Positions 8,473-19,942 of a DNA stretch of 31,273 nucleotides are shown piece by piece. Location of the stretch: assembly GCA_024195585.1 (NCBI GenBank), contig SWBL01000460.1, positions 1 through 31,273 of the forward strand. Direction: 5' to 3'. Source of the DNA: Aureobasidium sp. EXF-3400. Lineage: Eukaryota; Ascomycota; Dothideomycetes; Dothideales; Saccotheciaceae. The notes below the pieces were generated by a model. That model was not told the origin of the DNA. It searched no databases and saw only the letters and a program-made list of their open reading frames with translations. The stretch's first letter is position 1, and each line of letters starts with the position of its first letter. The position numbers and the translations under genes were made by a program.

Positions 8473-11126
8473 ATGCCGACCAACGACCAGCTCAAGCACG
8501 CCATCGTCGACAGTGTCGAGCATGGCGCCTATCCTGAGCCTGACATCTCGTCGACCGAAGTCCCATCCGCCCTCCTGCCCGACCTCTTGGCCGATCTACA
8601 GAAAGCTCGAGACGAAGTCAAGGTATGCAGTCGTACATACTCGATCCGTCATCACTGTCTGACGGATTCTGCTTAGACAGATATTCGAAGTCTGAGCAAA
8701 GATATCGCCCCCGACGTCGACGGATGGATCGCCCAAGCCAAAAAGCTTCAAGCCGACATTGAACAATCCAAGGCGACAGCGAGGGACATCGTAGCACAAG
8801 CCGAAGCTGCCAAGGCCTTGAAAGAGAAGACACACGATGCTGGGAACAAAGTCCGTCTGCTTGAAAAAGAGGTCGCCTTCAATGAGTCTCTGGCCACCAC
8901 ACTGGAGTTGATCAGGTCGTCTTGCCGCATACTGGACAACGCCGACCAAGCATACGTCAACAACGATCTACGCACTGCTCTTGGCCATCTGAAGCAATGC
9001 GACGAGTCTATTGCTGCTCTGTCTGCCGTCCAGGATACACGTGCCGTCGGTTTACTGCAAACACGCAGCTCACGCTTCAAAGCAAACTTCCTGGACAAGA
9101 CAACAACCCTCGCCCAGTCGCTCATCCAGTGCGATACTGACTCTCGCTCCGTCACAATCAAGGATCATGTCTCGGATGTACCAGCTGTCGACTTGACGCT
9201 GATTGTAGATACGCTGGAATACCTTGGAGGCCTGGAAGTCTACATTAGGCGCTTGAAGCGTGACATAGAATTCGCCCTTTTCAACCCACGTCTCTCTACA
9301 AAACCTGGCCAACACACTGTTTTTCAAGTCACTCATGGCCGCATCAGCGTTTCTAAAGCGACTTCTAAGCCCGACACGATTGCTACATTAGACGACATTT
9401 GGACAGCCTTAGACTTCCTTTCTACAAATTTGCCCAAGTCTGTCTGCGAACCATTGTCCCAGAAGCTATTACCATCTTTGTTCGAGACGCTCACGTATAC
9501 CTGGCTTGATCACACTGTCCCTGTACAAATCGAGCAGATGCCTGTCTTTCAACAAATTCTGGATCGTGTGTCTAGATTCGCCGAACAGATCGACGGTCTC
9601 AATTGGTCGAGTACCGCTCTGTTAAAGGATTGGGTGCAAAACGCTCCAAGAACATGGCTTTCGAAACGCAGAGAAACGGCACTTGGCGCAGCAAGAAGCC
9701 TGTTGTTCTCTGGGCTTAGAGACAGGAAAACCGTCGAGCGAGTCGAGACACAGACTGTGTCAAAAGGAGATGCCATCATGGGTGGAACTGACGTTGACGA
9801 AGCAGATGATGCTTGGGCCGCCGATTGGGATGAAGATACACAAGAGACGAAAGAGGTCGACACCAAACAGCCTGAACATGTAACGAATGATGACGACGAT
9901 GATGCCAGTGCTTGGGACATGGACGATGACGATGTAGAAGTACCGGCAGAATCAGCTGCGACAAAAGACAATGGGGAAAATATGGAGGAAGACGACGCAG
10001 CAGACGCTTGGGGATGGGGCGACGATGAGCAAGCCACAGACGAGACACTAAAGCCAGACTCTCCCAAGAAGACAACAAAGGTCGCTCCGACGGATCAGGC
10101 CACACAATCTGGTGACAGAGAACTTACGCTACGAGAAACCTACACAGTAACGGCAGTGCCGGATGGTATGCTCGAAATTGTCATGCAAGTCGTGTCGGAT
10201 GCCGAGACCTTGACAGACCCTAGGTAAGAATGATCACTCCTTCTCGGAATGTATGTACTGACGCTCGCAATAGCTACTCTGGGTCACCCATAGGACCAGC
10301 AGCCTCCGCCCTGTACACTTTGCCGACATTCGTACTTGCCATGTATCGGGCTACAGCATCAACAGCTTACGGCAAATTGGACTCTGGCAATATGCTGATC
10401 TACAACGATGCATCTCGATTGGCTGATCAGATCCGTTCTTTCGTCAACAAGCAAGCAGAAAAAGACGCAAAATCAACATTACCAAATCATCTACGACCGT
10501 CATCACGACTCAGACTGGACAATGACATCAAGGCGTTGGAAACATTCGCAAAGAGAGCATACAGTGCTGAGATGGAGTCACAACGTACCATCATTCGTGA
10601 TATGCTTGACGGAGCTCAAGGCTTTTCCAACTGCAATGCCGAACCATTCGCAAGCGCATGCGACAGTGCAGTCAGCATTACTGAGGGACGTCTGCGAGAT
10701 GTGCACAAGCAATGGACACCAATACTGTCACGATCTGCATTGCTGCAATCTTCAGGTTCTTTGCTCAGCACAGCGATAAGCAAGATGATTATGGAGATTG
10801 AAGAGATACAAGACATTGGTGAAGAGGAGTCGAAGAAGCTTCGCCAACTCTGCGACAAGATCTCGGAGGTCAAGGATTTGTTCATGCAAGAGCATCCAGA
10901 GGGTGGAGAGGCAAGCGACATGACGGGAATCTACTGCCCGAACTGGTTCAAGTTCCAGTATCTAGGGGAACTGCTGGAGAGCTCGCTCGCAGACATCAAA
11001 TATCTTTGGACGGAAGGCGAGTTGAGGCTTGAGTTTGATGCGGACGAAGTGACAGACTTGATCGAGGCGCTATTTGCGGATAGCGACTACAGACGCAAGG
11101 CGATAGCGGACATTAGAAGAAGCTAG
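8473..11126 (+). CDS. DSL1: Dsl1/ZW10-family ER vesicle-tethering subunit
   Basis: Exons are 8473-8622, 8677-10223 and 10274-11126. Introns are 54 nt (GTATGC, branch CTGAC) and 50 nt (GTAAGA, branch CTGAC). The protein has 849 aa. The N-terminal 200 residues are helical with heptad character, as in the CATCHR/Dsl1 N-domain. The last 280 residues resemble the ZW10/Dsl1 C-terminal domain, ending in a YLWTEGELRLEF...LIEALFADS block typical of this family. In yeast, Dsl1 with Tip20 and Sec39 tethers COPI vesicles at the ER; animal ZW10 also acts at kinetochores. Between the halves (residues about 420-500) lies an acidic, disordered segment with three Trp clusters: WAADWDED, SAWDMDDDD and AWGWGDDE. 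This matches the position and composition of the yeast Dsl1 loop that binds coatomer. Family confidence is good; whether it also has a kinetochore role cannot be seen. Confidence 0.8.
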
Positions 11127-11734
11127 GAGTATTAGTTAGGAAGTGATGCAGGTGTCATGCAAAGGCGGAAGAAGCCAAGAGAGACAAAGGATGAGACATC
11201 CGTGTTCAACCCCTCGAGTGCACAATGTTCCTTCAAGCCACGGTGAATTGTTCCAGTCTACCTAGCTTGTGATATGAACAAGGAAGAGGTCGCCACTTGT
11301 TTAATAGGGTTTGCGGATGGGGTGATGGAAATAATGTGGTGATGTCGATTCCCCACAGCAATCACCGAATCACAAAAGAGAGCGGCAGGGGACCGGGCGG
11401 AGATGAGGTTGGCGTAAGAATGCCATGCATTGACGACGACGACGACAACGAGGCCCCGAGTCTCTGGCCATTTTCGAGAAGACGACAAATCACCAGATCC
11501 TGGCATAGCAACGACGACATCAACGACGAAGACTAGACACACGACAACAGCAGCAGCGGCGCAACGTCAACAGCCACCCGTTTCAGCCACCGGCCAGCAT
11601 TATCGATAATAGCTAATATTACGGAGCGACGAACAGAGGAAGAGTCGGATGTTGACAGAACTGTACTGTACAGCATAGCGGACAGACAGTAGTTAGGGGT
11701 TGCGCGACAGACAAGCGCATACCTCGCTCGACGT
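11127..11734. other. Noncoding: 3' UTR and kinase promoter
   Basis: 608 bases between two genes in the same orientation. A short GAC triplet run lies near 11431-11450 and further CAACGACGA-like triplets near 11509-11530. Open frames here (up to 94 aa) are low-complexity and not supported. Confidence 0.5.
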
Positions 11735-14580
11735 ATGCCACCCGCCGCCGCGAGAGCGCAAGCGGAGCTCCACGACCAAAAGACCAAACTTGCCAATTCC
11801 TACAGCGAGCTTCTCAAGTAAGACTGCTCTTGGTAGAAAGGTCGAACATCACTCACACGTCCACCAGCGAGTTCAGCAGCAAAGACCTCCGTACTGTCGG
11901 CAACTACACAGTCGGCCGCCTGATAGGCAAGGGCTCATTTGGAAAGGTCTACTTGGCCTCGCACAAGCTCATCAATGGCTCAAAGGTCTGGCGCTAGCCT
12001 TCTTCGCATACCTTTCAACAATGCTGACCCGTACAGGTCGTACTCAAGTCAGCCAAAAAGGATGACGCCAACCTCGCCCGCGAGATTCATCATCACCGCC
12101 AATTCCTCCACCCTCACATTGCTCGCCTCTACGAAGTCATAGTTACCGAGTCGCTGGTATGGCTAGTCTTGGAATGGTGTCCTGGCGATGAGTTGTACAA
12201 CCACCTCCTCGAACACGGTCGCATGGAAGAAAACAAGGTTCAGAAGATCTTTACACAACTGGTTGGCGCAGTATCATACGTCCACTCAAAATCTTGCGTC
12301 CATCGCGACTTGAAGCTCGAAAACATCCTACTCGACAAGCACGGCAATGTCAAATTGGTCGACTTTGGCTTCACGCGTGAATATCAGGGAACCACGAGCT
12401 ACCTACAGACATGGTGCGGTACCGTCTGTTACAGCGCGCCAGAGATGTTGAAAGGAGAAAAATACGCTGGTGAAAAGGTGGATGTCTGGAGTCTGGGGAT
12501 CATTTTGTATGCTCTGCTGTGTGGAGAGTTGCCGTTTGACGAAGACGACGAGAACGATACGAAACAGCGCATCTTGAAGGAGGACCCAAAGTACCCGGAA
12601 CACGTCCCGGAAGGCGCAAAGGACCTCCTTTCGAAAATCCTCTCACGCCGTCCTCTCCTACGACCGCCGTTGGCCGATGTCCTTCGTCACCCCTGGTTGC
12701 AAGAGTACGCGCCTCAGCAACAGGAGATCCTCAAAGTCTTGCAACCTCCGCCATTCAGCACCGAAGTTGAGAAAGCGACACTACAACGCATGCGCAGTGC
12801 TGGTGTCAATATTGACCATGTTATTGAGAATGTTCTGGGACAACGATGCGACCCTCTGGCTGGCTGGTGGGGTTTGTTGCTTGAGAAAGAGGAACGCAAA
12901 GAACGAAGGCGGCTACGGAAGCGGAAAGAAAAAGAAGCAGAAGCGAGGAGCATCAGACGATTGAGCGCGTCCAGCAGTCGTCTGTTGAATGCGCCAAGCC
13001 TGAGAGAGATCACTGAGGAAGAGCAAGCGCTACTAAGCATAATCTCACCCAAGACTAGAGGTCGCGGCGTGAGCAGGTCTAGTGCTGCACCTCCTGACTT
13101 ACCTAGAGTCAACGAAGGCAAAACACCCGAACCCGAAGAGCGACCACCGCCGCCGGTGGAAAAGGACCAGCGTCGTCGCTCGCTTTCCATCACTCCATCC
13201 ACTTGTGGTCCTGCTTTGCCGCCGAAAGATACGCCCAGAAGACCGCGTGCTGCTAGCAGAGGCAGTTCTCAACTACTGCAAGTCATACACACCAAGAATG
13301 ACTTACTAGCCCCTCCGCCATTCCACCAGAAACTACGCAAACGTCCGTTCAAAGACCAGCTCGCCCATCTCAAATCTTGGTTCAAGGTCAGTAGTGGGAG
13401 GTCGCATAAGAAGGATAGCCAGGAGAACATCGAAATACAACTGGCGACTGCTCGAAAAGCTTCAATGCCATCGAGTCAACGAAGAGGTTCTGCTAATGAT
13501 CTTCTGACGGATCCGCGGAAGAGTCCAAGGCCTGATATGCCTACGCGGACAACGTATCCTGTGCGTCCTCGTATATCTACTGCATCGTCCTATGGCTCCA
13601 CAGGATCTCGGACCCATGTAGCGAATAGGCCTTCCCTTTCTCCGGGACCAGTTACACCACGCTCTTCCATATACCGTCGCAGCTCTGGTCTTCGCGGCAG
13701 AAAATCAACCTCTTCGTCGGTCTCATCCGTTCGCAGTATTCACACCCACCACCATTCCCTCTCTCGCGCTTCAACCACATCTTCAAACTCTGTGGCTTCT
13801 CCATCTCTCAGCACACACTCCCGCGCCATCTCAAGGTCACCTCACACTAGCGGCAGTGTCGTGGTCTTGCCTCCTTCTACACCTACATCCTCAGTCACTG
13901 GCACTTTCCCCTCTGGCATACGAGTTGCCCGCCGTCCTCCACCTGGCAGCCTTGGCTCTCTACCTACCCTGTCTACTCAAGCCCTCAACTCACCTATGAG
14001 CTACACCTTTGGTCCTGCATCCCCAGGCATGCATCCCGTCTTTGCGAAGAAGAAACGCAGCGTCTTCAAGGGACCTAGTCTCGGCAACACGCCCGGTGCA
14101 CGGGGCAGAGGCTCTGGCAACAATTCCGGCGACAACAGCCGCGGTACCAGCGCTCAAGGACGACGCAGCAACGAAATCACCATTGCCGAAGAAGACGAGG
14201 AAGAAGAGGAGCAACAACAAGAACCGAAAGACTTTTTCGGCAGCAAGATCGCCTTGCAAGACCAGGGTATGAGACTAGTCGAGGAAGACGAAGAAGAGTT
14301 GGAAGTGGAAGAAGTGGAGAGTTTCTCGCCTATCGAAGAAGACAGAACTGCTTTTATCGTTGAAGAGGAAGAGGAAGAAGAAGAAGATCCAGATGCTGAT
14401 GTTACTATCATCCCTAACCTGGGTGAGGAGGAAGTTGCCGAGGAACCTGCTTTGTCACCAACATTGAGCAGGGATGCTAAGACTATCGCTGAAGATGTTT
14501 TGAGTAGGCAGGTTGTTAGCGAAGGTGATGAGGAAGGGGATAGAAGTCAGGGGTTGGGCATTAGCGGCACCGGGAAATAA
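11735..14580 (+). CDS. Ser/Thr protein kinase, CAMKL type (Kin4/AMPK-like)
   Basis: Exons are 11735-11817, 11868-11985 and 12037-14580; introns are 50 and 51 nt. The second donor is the weak GTCTGG, but branch CTGAC and acceptor CAG are good and the join restores the kinase fold. The product is 914 aa. The kinase domain spans about residues 41-288: Gly loop GKGSFGKV (48-55), ATP Lys71 in VVLK, catalytic HRDLKLEN (His156), DFG (Asp176), APE (201-203) and DVWSLGIILYALLCGELPF. A helical segment follows (about 305-350, ATLQRMRSAGVNIDHVIENV), recalling the UBA-like domain of AMPK-related kinases, then a Lys/Arg/Glu helix. The remaining 540 residues are disordered and Ser/Pro/Arg-rich with many possible phosphosites, ending in glutamate-rich stretches. 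Yeast Kin4/Frk1 (spindle-position checkpoint) are the closest relatives I can name; exact orthology is uncertain. Confidence 0.88.
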
Positions 14581-15087
14581 GTGATGATGTTTTTTGTATC
14601 AACAGCAAAATGTCACACATAGTGTTTGGGTATGCATGGGGTGGGTAAAACCTGTACTTGTAGTAATAAGCAAATAATAACAATGAGGAGTGAGAGTGAG
14701 GTGCGTTTCTTGTCACTGCCGTCGCTCTTGCTGCTTCGTATCCCTAGAAATTGCCTTTTGTGTTTTGCCAACTGCTGTCCGCATCAGCCATTGAAGTTCG
14801 TCTCAAGATTCTGAAATCAGACAAGTGATGATTAGAGCGATGTTGCGAAAGGAGAAGTAGCAAGTCATGATACAATGACAGGGACCCTGGTCTTGCTGGT
14901 TATATGCTTCCAACATCAACAGGAAACAACCTCAAACTCCGCCTTTGACTCACCACTTCGGAAAGAGCGATATGGAACTTGTGAGTCTACTCCTGTTGGC
15001 ACCACTCTTTGTCCCATCGAAAAGGTGCTACCATTATCTTTCCATCCAGATCAAACCTCCCAATCTTACCACGAGAGAAAACTCACC
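14581..15087. other. Noncoding: kinase 3' UTR and NADAR gene promoter
   Basis: 507 bases. The reading frame of the next gene stays open upstream to 14875, but that extension has no domain and a weak ATG context. I see nothing else here. Confidence 0.5.
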
Positions 15088-15786
15088 ATGGGCAAAAAAC
15101 ACAACAAGCAAAGTAACAAGCAACAATCCACTACACCCAATCCCAATAAACCCAACACAGAACCCACCAAACCAACCCTCTTAACAAGAACCACCATCAA
15201 CACACCCCTCTTCTTCTTCAAAGACGACGAACAACCTCACGGTTTCCTCTGCCAATGGTACCGATGTCGGTTCACAGATCCAACCTCCGGACTCGAGTTT
15301 ACCAGTGCCGAACAATGGATGATGTGGAACAAAGCCCAACTTGCTGGTGACGAAGGTTCTGCCAAAGCTATTATGGCTACAACATCACCTCGCAAGCAAA
15401 AACAACTGGGACGTCATGTGCAAGGGTTTGATGTCGATGCTTGGGATAAGATCAAACTTGGTGTTGTGGAAAGAGGCAATTATTTAAAATTCACTCAGAG
15501 TATGAATGTTTCGTCGATGAGAATGGAGGAGCAAGGAGATCCTGTGGCGCTCAAGGAACTGCTTTTGCAGACGGGAGATAGAGAGTTGGTGGAGGCTTCG
15601 AGGTTTGATCGGGTTTGGGGGGTTGGGTTTGATGCTCAGCAAGCTCTGGCGGTTTCGCGTGAGAAATGGGGTCAGAACTTGCTTGGAATTGCTTTGATGA
15701 ATGTACGGGAGAGGATCAGGAAGGAGATTGAAGGTCGAGTAGAGACGGCAGTGGACCAGGGGGCACCGGAGTCGAGCAGTACTTAG
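15088..15786 (+). CDS. NADAR-domain (YbiA/RibX-like) N-glycosidase
   Basis: An intronless gene of 232 aa. I chose the ATG at 15088 because of its strong context (CTCACCATGG) and because the domain starts soon after; the frame is open to 14875. The first 45 residues are low-complexity (Lys, Asn, Gln, Thr, Pro), encoded by A/C-rich DNA nearly free of G. The NADAR (DUF1768) domain covers about residues 48-215. Its blocks are FFFKDDEQPHGFLCQWY, FTSAEQWMMWNKAQLAGD, a GNYLKF block, ELVEASRFDRVWGVGF and WGQNLLGIALMNVRERI, all with typical spacing and including the conserved Glu of SAEQ. Known family members cleave N-glycosidic bonds in riboflavin-pathway intermediates or remove ADP-ribose from nucleic acids. 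Which substrate applies here cannot be told, and no riboflavin or ADP-ribosyltransferase gene lies nearby. The last 15 residues are not conserved. Confidence 0.9.
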   Translation: MGKKHNKQSNKQQSTTPNPNKPNTEPTKPTLLTRTTINTPLFFFKDDEQPHGFLCQWYRCRFTDPTSGLEFTSAEQWMMWNKAQLAGDEGSAKAIMATTSPRKQKQLGRHVQGFDVDAWDKIKLGVVERGNYLKFTQSMNVSSMRMEEQGDPVALKELLLQTGDRELVEASRFDRVWGVGFDAQQALAVSREKWGQNLLGIALMNVRERIRKEIEGRVETAVDQGAPESSST

Positions 15787-17152
15787 CTCACGCAATCAAG
15801 ATGAATGAGTGCATTGCCGTTGACGAGGGTGCGGTCTGACACAGCAGATAAGATGCCTTCAACCCATGGAGGTTGAAGAATAACATGCCGTATTGATCGA
15901 ATTTGGGTGGTGGTTGCAACAAGCTTCGATCAAGCATTCGTAAGTTTGATCCTGATCCAATAATCTTGATCCTGCAGCTAAGAACTGTTGGAATAATTTG
16001 CAAGACTCATTCACATAAGTAAAGGGCTATAGCAAGTAGGCAAGGCTTACCCTTCTCGGTGGCGCGGGCAGGAGAGGGTGCAAGCTGGTGTCTGTCAACC
16101 CGTAGTCAGGTAGCTTAGAGTCTCAGCCGTCATATCTGCAAGCGGCATCCTATTACTGTTCACTTTGCAGGACTGTGACTCAGCTTATAGCCACGGGTAG
16201 GTGGTGGCCGCATTGATGGTTGAAGATGAACCAAAGGAGACTGTCTGATTCCATCTACCATGTGATATCGGACATCCCGTGTGGCTATGCCCAAGAGTTT
16301 CAGCCAGTGATTCATCGACAGCGATTTTTTCGAGACTTCTTTGCATGTTGTGCATCCTTCGACCTGCAGCTGTCCTGCAAGCCGCTCGAGCACGAGCCTC
16401 ATAGTGGGAAGAAGCTTGGTCCACACTGCGCCGGGCTGGGGTTTTCAAGGGTTTTCAAGTCCCTTGACTCGGTCGCTGAACACAACATGCAACCAGCAAT
16501 CGAGAGATTTGACACTGCTGCAGTTGGTCGTGCCTGTAAGCATCGGTCTGGACACCACTCTGTGGTACAAAACGGATGTTTGTGGGTGCTGGTCAGCGCA
16601 CAAACGAGTGGTATTGATACAAGATCACTCTGAAGGATTGTCGCCGTGACGATCTGGTTGAAGCCCACCTAGCCAAGAACGCCGTTGACAACCGCGACTT
16701 TACCCGAGTCATAGAAATAACAAAGACTCACGTGCCTATTAAATGTCTGAAATCTCGACCTGTGGAGCACGATGGAGGGTCGGGTCGATCTCATCAATTT
16801 CGAATCGTTCCATGTCAGGAAAATGTGTCACACACATTCCTCTTCCAGTCACAGGTCAAGAACATTCGCGTTGCCAGCGGCCGTCTTGTTGTCTGTCGTG
16901 GTTCCCTTTACAAACCCGGTGGCGCCGCGATAATAGCTTTAAAGATAGTGGCTTGCAGGCCTTAGCCTTTTGACGTTAATAAGGGTCGGTAACACTCGTT
17001 GAAAGGTGCACTCCGCTTTTTTGTACAACACCTGCGATTTCCACTGTCGCGTTCGCAAAAAACTCGAAACATTTTTTGCTGTTTTCTTGTCCACTTGAGT
17101 TTCACAGGCTTCGCTTTACTATTGCGACGGAAAAGTCGACATAAGCGACAAT
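15787..17152. other. Long intergenic region upstream of the permease
   Basis: 1.37 kb without a supported gene. Open frames of up to 137 aa overlap on both strands and look random. A short direct repeat (GGTTTTCAA twice) lies near 16439-16457. The final 220 bases include two GATA-factor sites and the probable 5' UTR. Confidence 0.5.
16928..16948 (+). promoter_or_regulatory. Paired GATA-factor sites (AreA-type HGATAR)
   Basis: CGATAA at 16928-16933 and AGATAG at 16943-16948 both fit HGATAR on the same strand, with starts 15 bp apart, about 205-225 bp before the permease ATG. In filamentous fungi, close pairs of such sites bind the nitrogen regulator AreA, and permease genes are common targets. 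Single GATA hexamers occur often by chance, so the support is spacing plus context only. Confidence 0.4.
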
Positions 17153-18972
17153 ATGGAAGATGCAAAGGGGATCATCCCCAATGCCGCGCATTATCCTTCA
17201 CCTTCAGACTCCGCAACCGAGGTCGGTCACGACTACGACCAACCTAGATCATGGGGAGCACGCTTCGTCGACAGCTTCAAGCGCGACCCAAATGCACACG
17301 CTACACCCTCAGGAACAGTCGGCGCAGATGGAAAAGTATTCGATGTTGAGCAGGCGAATGCAGCGACTGCAGATTCGGGTTTGTCCAGACACTTGAAAGG
17401 TCGTCATTTGCAGATGATCGCAATTGGTGGCTCAATCGGTACTGGTCTGTTTGTTGGATCTGGTTCAGCTCTTGCCAACGGAGGTCCTGCCTCGTTAATT
17501 ATCGCCTATGGTATCATCGGCTTCATGCTTTACACTACAGTTCACGCTCTTGGAGAGATGGCCGTTCTTTTCCCTATCGCGGGTTCCTTCTCGGCTTATT
17601 CAACACGTTTCCTTGATCCAGCATGGGGCTTTGCTATGGGCTGGAACTATGCTTTGCAATGGCTGGTTGTCCTTCCTTTGGAGGTTGTTGCTGCTACAAT
17701 CACCATCCAATTCTGGAATGACAAAATTAACCCAAATGCTTGGGTCGCCATTTTCTTGTTTGTCATTATCGGCATTAACCTCTTTGGTGTCAAAGGATAC
17801 GGCGAGGCAGAGTTTGTGTTCTCAATCCTGAAGGTCATTGCAGTGGTTGGTTTCATCATTCTAGGCGTTATCCTTAACGTTGGAGGTGGCCCTGATGGTG
17901 GTTATATTGGTGGAAAATACTGGCACCGTAAGTACAGATATCTTATCCGTGTATGGGCTAGGCTAATATATGTCTTCTAGATCCGGGAGCTTTCAATCAC
18001 GGCTTCAAGGGTCTTTGCAGCGTGTTCGTCACAGCCGCCTTTGCGTTTGCTGGAACCGAGCTGGTTGGTCTTGCTGCTGCCGAAACTGCCAACCCCCGTA
18101 AATCTCTACCTACTGCCGTCAAGCAAGTCTTCTGGAGAATTTTCCTTTTCTACTTGGTCTCCTTGACTCTCGTGGGACTCTTGGTTCCATACAACGATCC
18201 GCGTCTGATCAACGGCAGCAGTAGCGTTGACGCAAAGGCCAGTCCCTTCGTCATTGCCATCAAGAATGCCGGTATCGATGGTCTGCCTTCGGTCATGAAT
18301 GCCGTCATCTTGATTGCTGTTCTTTCAGTTGGCAACTCTTCCATCTACGGATCGTCACGTACTCTCGCTGCGCTTGCCGATCAAGGTCAGGCTCCTAAAA
18401 TCCTTGGATACATTGATCGCAAGGGCCGACCAATCGTCTCTATTCTCATCTCTTCTGCGCTCGGGTTCCTCGCCTTCCTCGCTGGCTCTGACAAACAGAC
18501 CGACGCCTTCAACTGGATGCTGGCACTTTCCGGCCTCAGCTCCATCTTCACTTGGATCAGCATCTGTCTCGCGCACATCCGCTTCCGCAAAGCGTGGAAA
18601 GTCCAAGGCCACAGTCTAGACGAACTAGCCTTTAAATCCCAACCCGGCGTCATTGGCTCCTGGCTGGGTCTCATCCTCAACATTGTCGTCTTGATCGCAC
18701 AATTCTGGACTGGCTTTGCACCGATCGGATACGCCGACATGACGACCAGCGAACTACTGACTAGCTTTTTCGAAGTTTACCTTGCTGCACCCGTTGTTAT
18801 CGTGTTTTACGTCCCTTACAAGATTTACTACAGGACACCGTTTATTCGCAGCCATAACATGGACCTGCATACTGGAATCAGAGAAATCAACGTTGCTCAG
18901 CTGGTTGCTGAGGAGAGGGCTGAACAGGCGCAATGGCCGAGGTGGAAGAAGGTGTACAAGTGGCTCTGCTAG
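17153..18972 (+). CDS. Amino-acid permease, YAT family (Gap1-like)
   Basis: Exons are 17153-17927 and 17981-18972, with one 53-nt intron (GTAAGT, branch CTAAT, TAG); the split codon gives His258. The product is 588 aa, usual for fungal amino-acid permeases of the APC superfamily (YAT). The cytosolic N-terminal about 80 residues are polar. The family signature follows: LSRHLKGRHLQMIAIGGSIG then GTGLFVGSG (TM1), and GEMAVLFPIAGSFSAY with PAWGFAMGWNYALQW. TM segments continue to about twelve, with AGTELVGLAAAETANPRKS in the middle and NSSIYGSSRTLAALA later. The C-terminal tail is cytosolic and ends KVYKWLC. It should import amino acids by proton symport at the plasma membrane; substrate range cannot be read from sequence. 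The GATA pair upstream suggests nitrogen control. Confidence 0.95.
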
Positions 18973-19942
18973 AAATGCTGCCACTTCTTCCTTTTCCTCG
19001 TGTTTTCGCGTTTGTATATAAAAAGTCATTTTTTTGCGTTCTACTCAGCATTAGCGGTCAGCACGGGATAGCAGATTAGGTTCATGAGCATGGCATATAC
19101 GGTGTCTTGTAGTACGCTAGATCTTGATAGCGTTTTTGTCGTTTTGGGGTACATAATATAGAAATAGACCGACATACTTTTTCAGCCAACGAAACTACAG
19201 AACAAGATCGCTTTGTGACTTGTGATGGACGCTTAGATCTGATGCATGCCTCTAGGAGACGAAGAATTTGGCTGATGGTAACTGGACCTATTGGTAGCAG
19301 TGACCTTGGTTCTGTACATAGTAAGGGTCCATCTATTCTAATACAACTTTCACTCCCTGGTCTTGATGCACCACCCAGAACCTTGCATCACTGCACCATC
19401 GTATCATGAACACACTATAACCTCTAGGAGAACAGCACTTTATTGCTTGTGGTTCATGGACGTGGGTGTCGTACTTACATGCATCGACATACAGTCCTCG
19501 AGGCAAGAGATAATCCTAGAAACTTGCTGCAAGCGGAGTCCGTCCTGATGCGCTTTTTGATCTGTTCGAACGAAGAGAAGAAGATCATGTTTGGTGAGTG
19601 CAGAAGCATGTCGACAATGACCACAAGACCTCTTTTTCCCTATGAGTGGATGTGTACGTTTATACGTATTGCTTAGGATAGTCGGTGACGATGGACATAT
19701 CAGTGTTTGCTATGGTCATATTCTCTCTATCCCCGTGTTTGAAGAATGTAACAAAAATGTAACTGTAGAAATGCACAATACTATTCTGGAACAGGATAGT
19801 GTCCACCGAAAGTGACAATTCATCGGCTCTCTGTGGACACGCCTCTGGTACCGATAACAATTGTGCATTTTTATAGTGTACACTTTGCTCTTCGCTGCAG
19901 TTGGAGTACGTCTTGTTCGTATATTCAGCTGTGTATGCTTTT
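18973..19942. other. Convergent intergenic interval, permease / PRP28
   Basis: 970 bases hold the two 3' UTRs. TATATAAAAAG at 19015-19025, about 43 bases after the permease stop, resembles yeast-type polyadenylation efficiency and positioning elements. Open frames up to 105 aa are unsupported. Confidence 0.5.

Noticed and set aside
8003..8662. Open frame of 219 aa (+) across the divergent promoter
   Set aside because: It is antisense to the M16 first exon and runs out of frame through exon 1 of the Dsl1-like gene.
9549..10067. Ser-rich open frame of 172 aa (-)
   Set aside because: Antisense to the acidic Trp-rich part of the Dsl1-like gene; GAT/GAC codons read as Ser on the other strand.
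19015..19025. TATATAAAAAG as a TATA box for a hidden gene
   Set aside because: No supported gene lies downstream on the plus strand; its place 43 bases after a stop codon fits a 3'-end signal.
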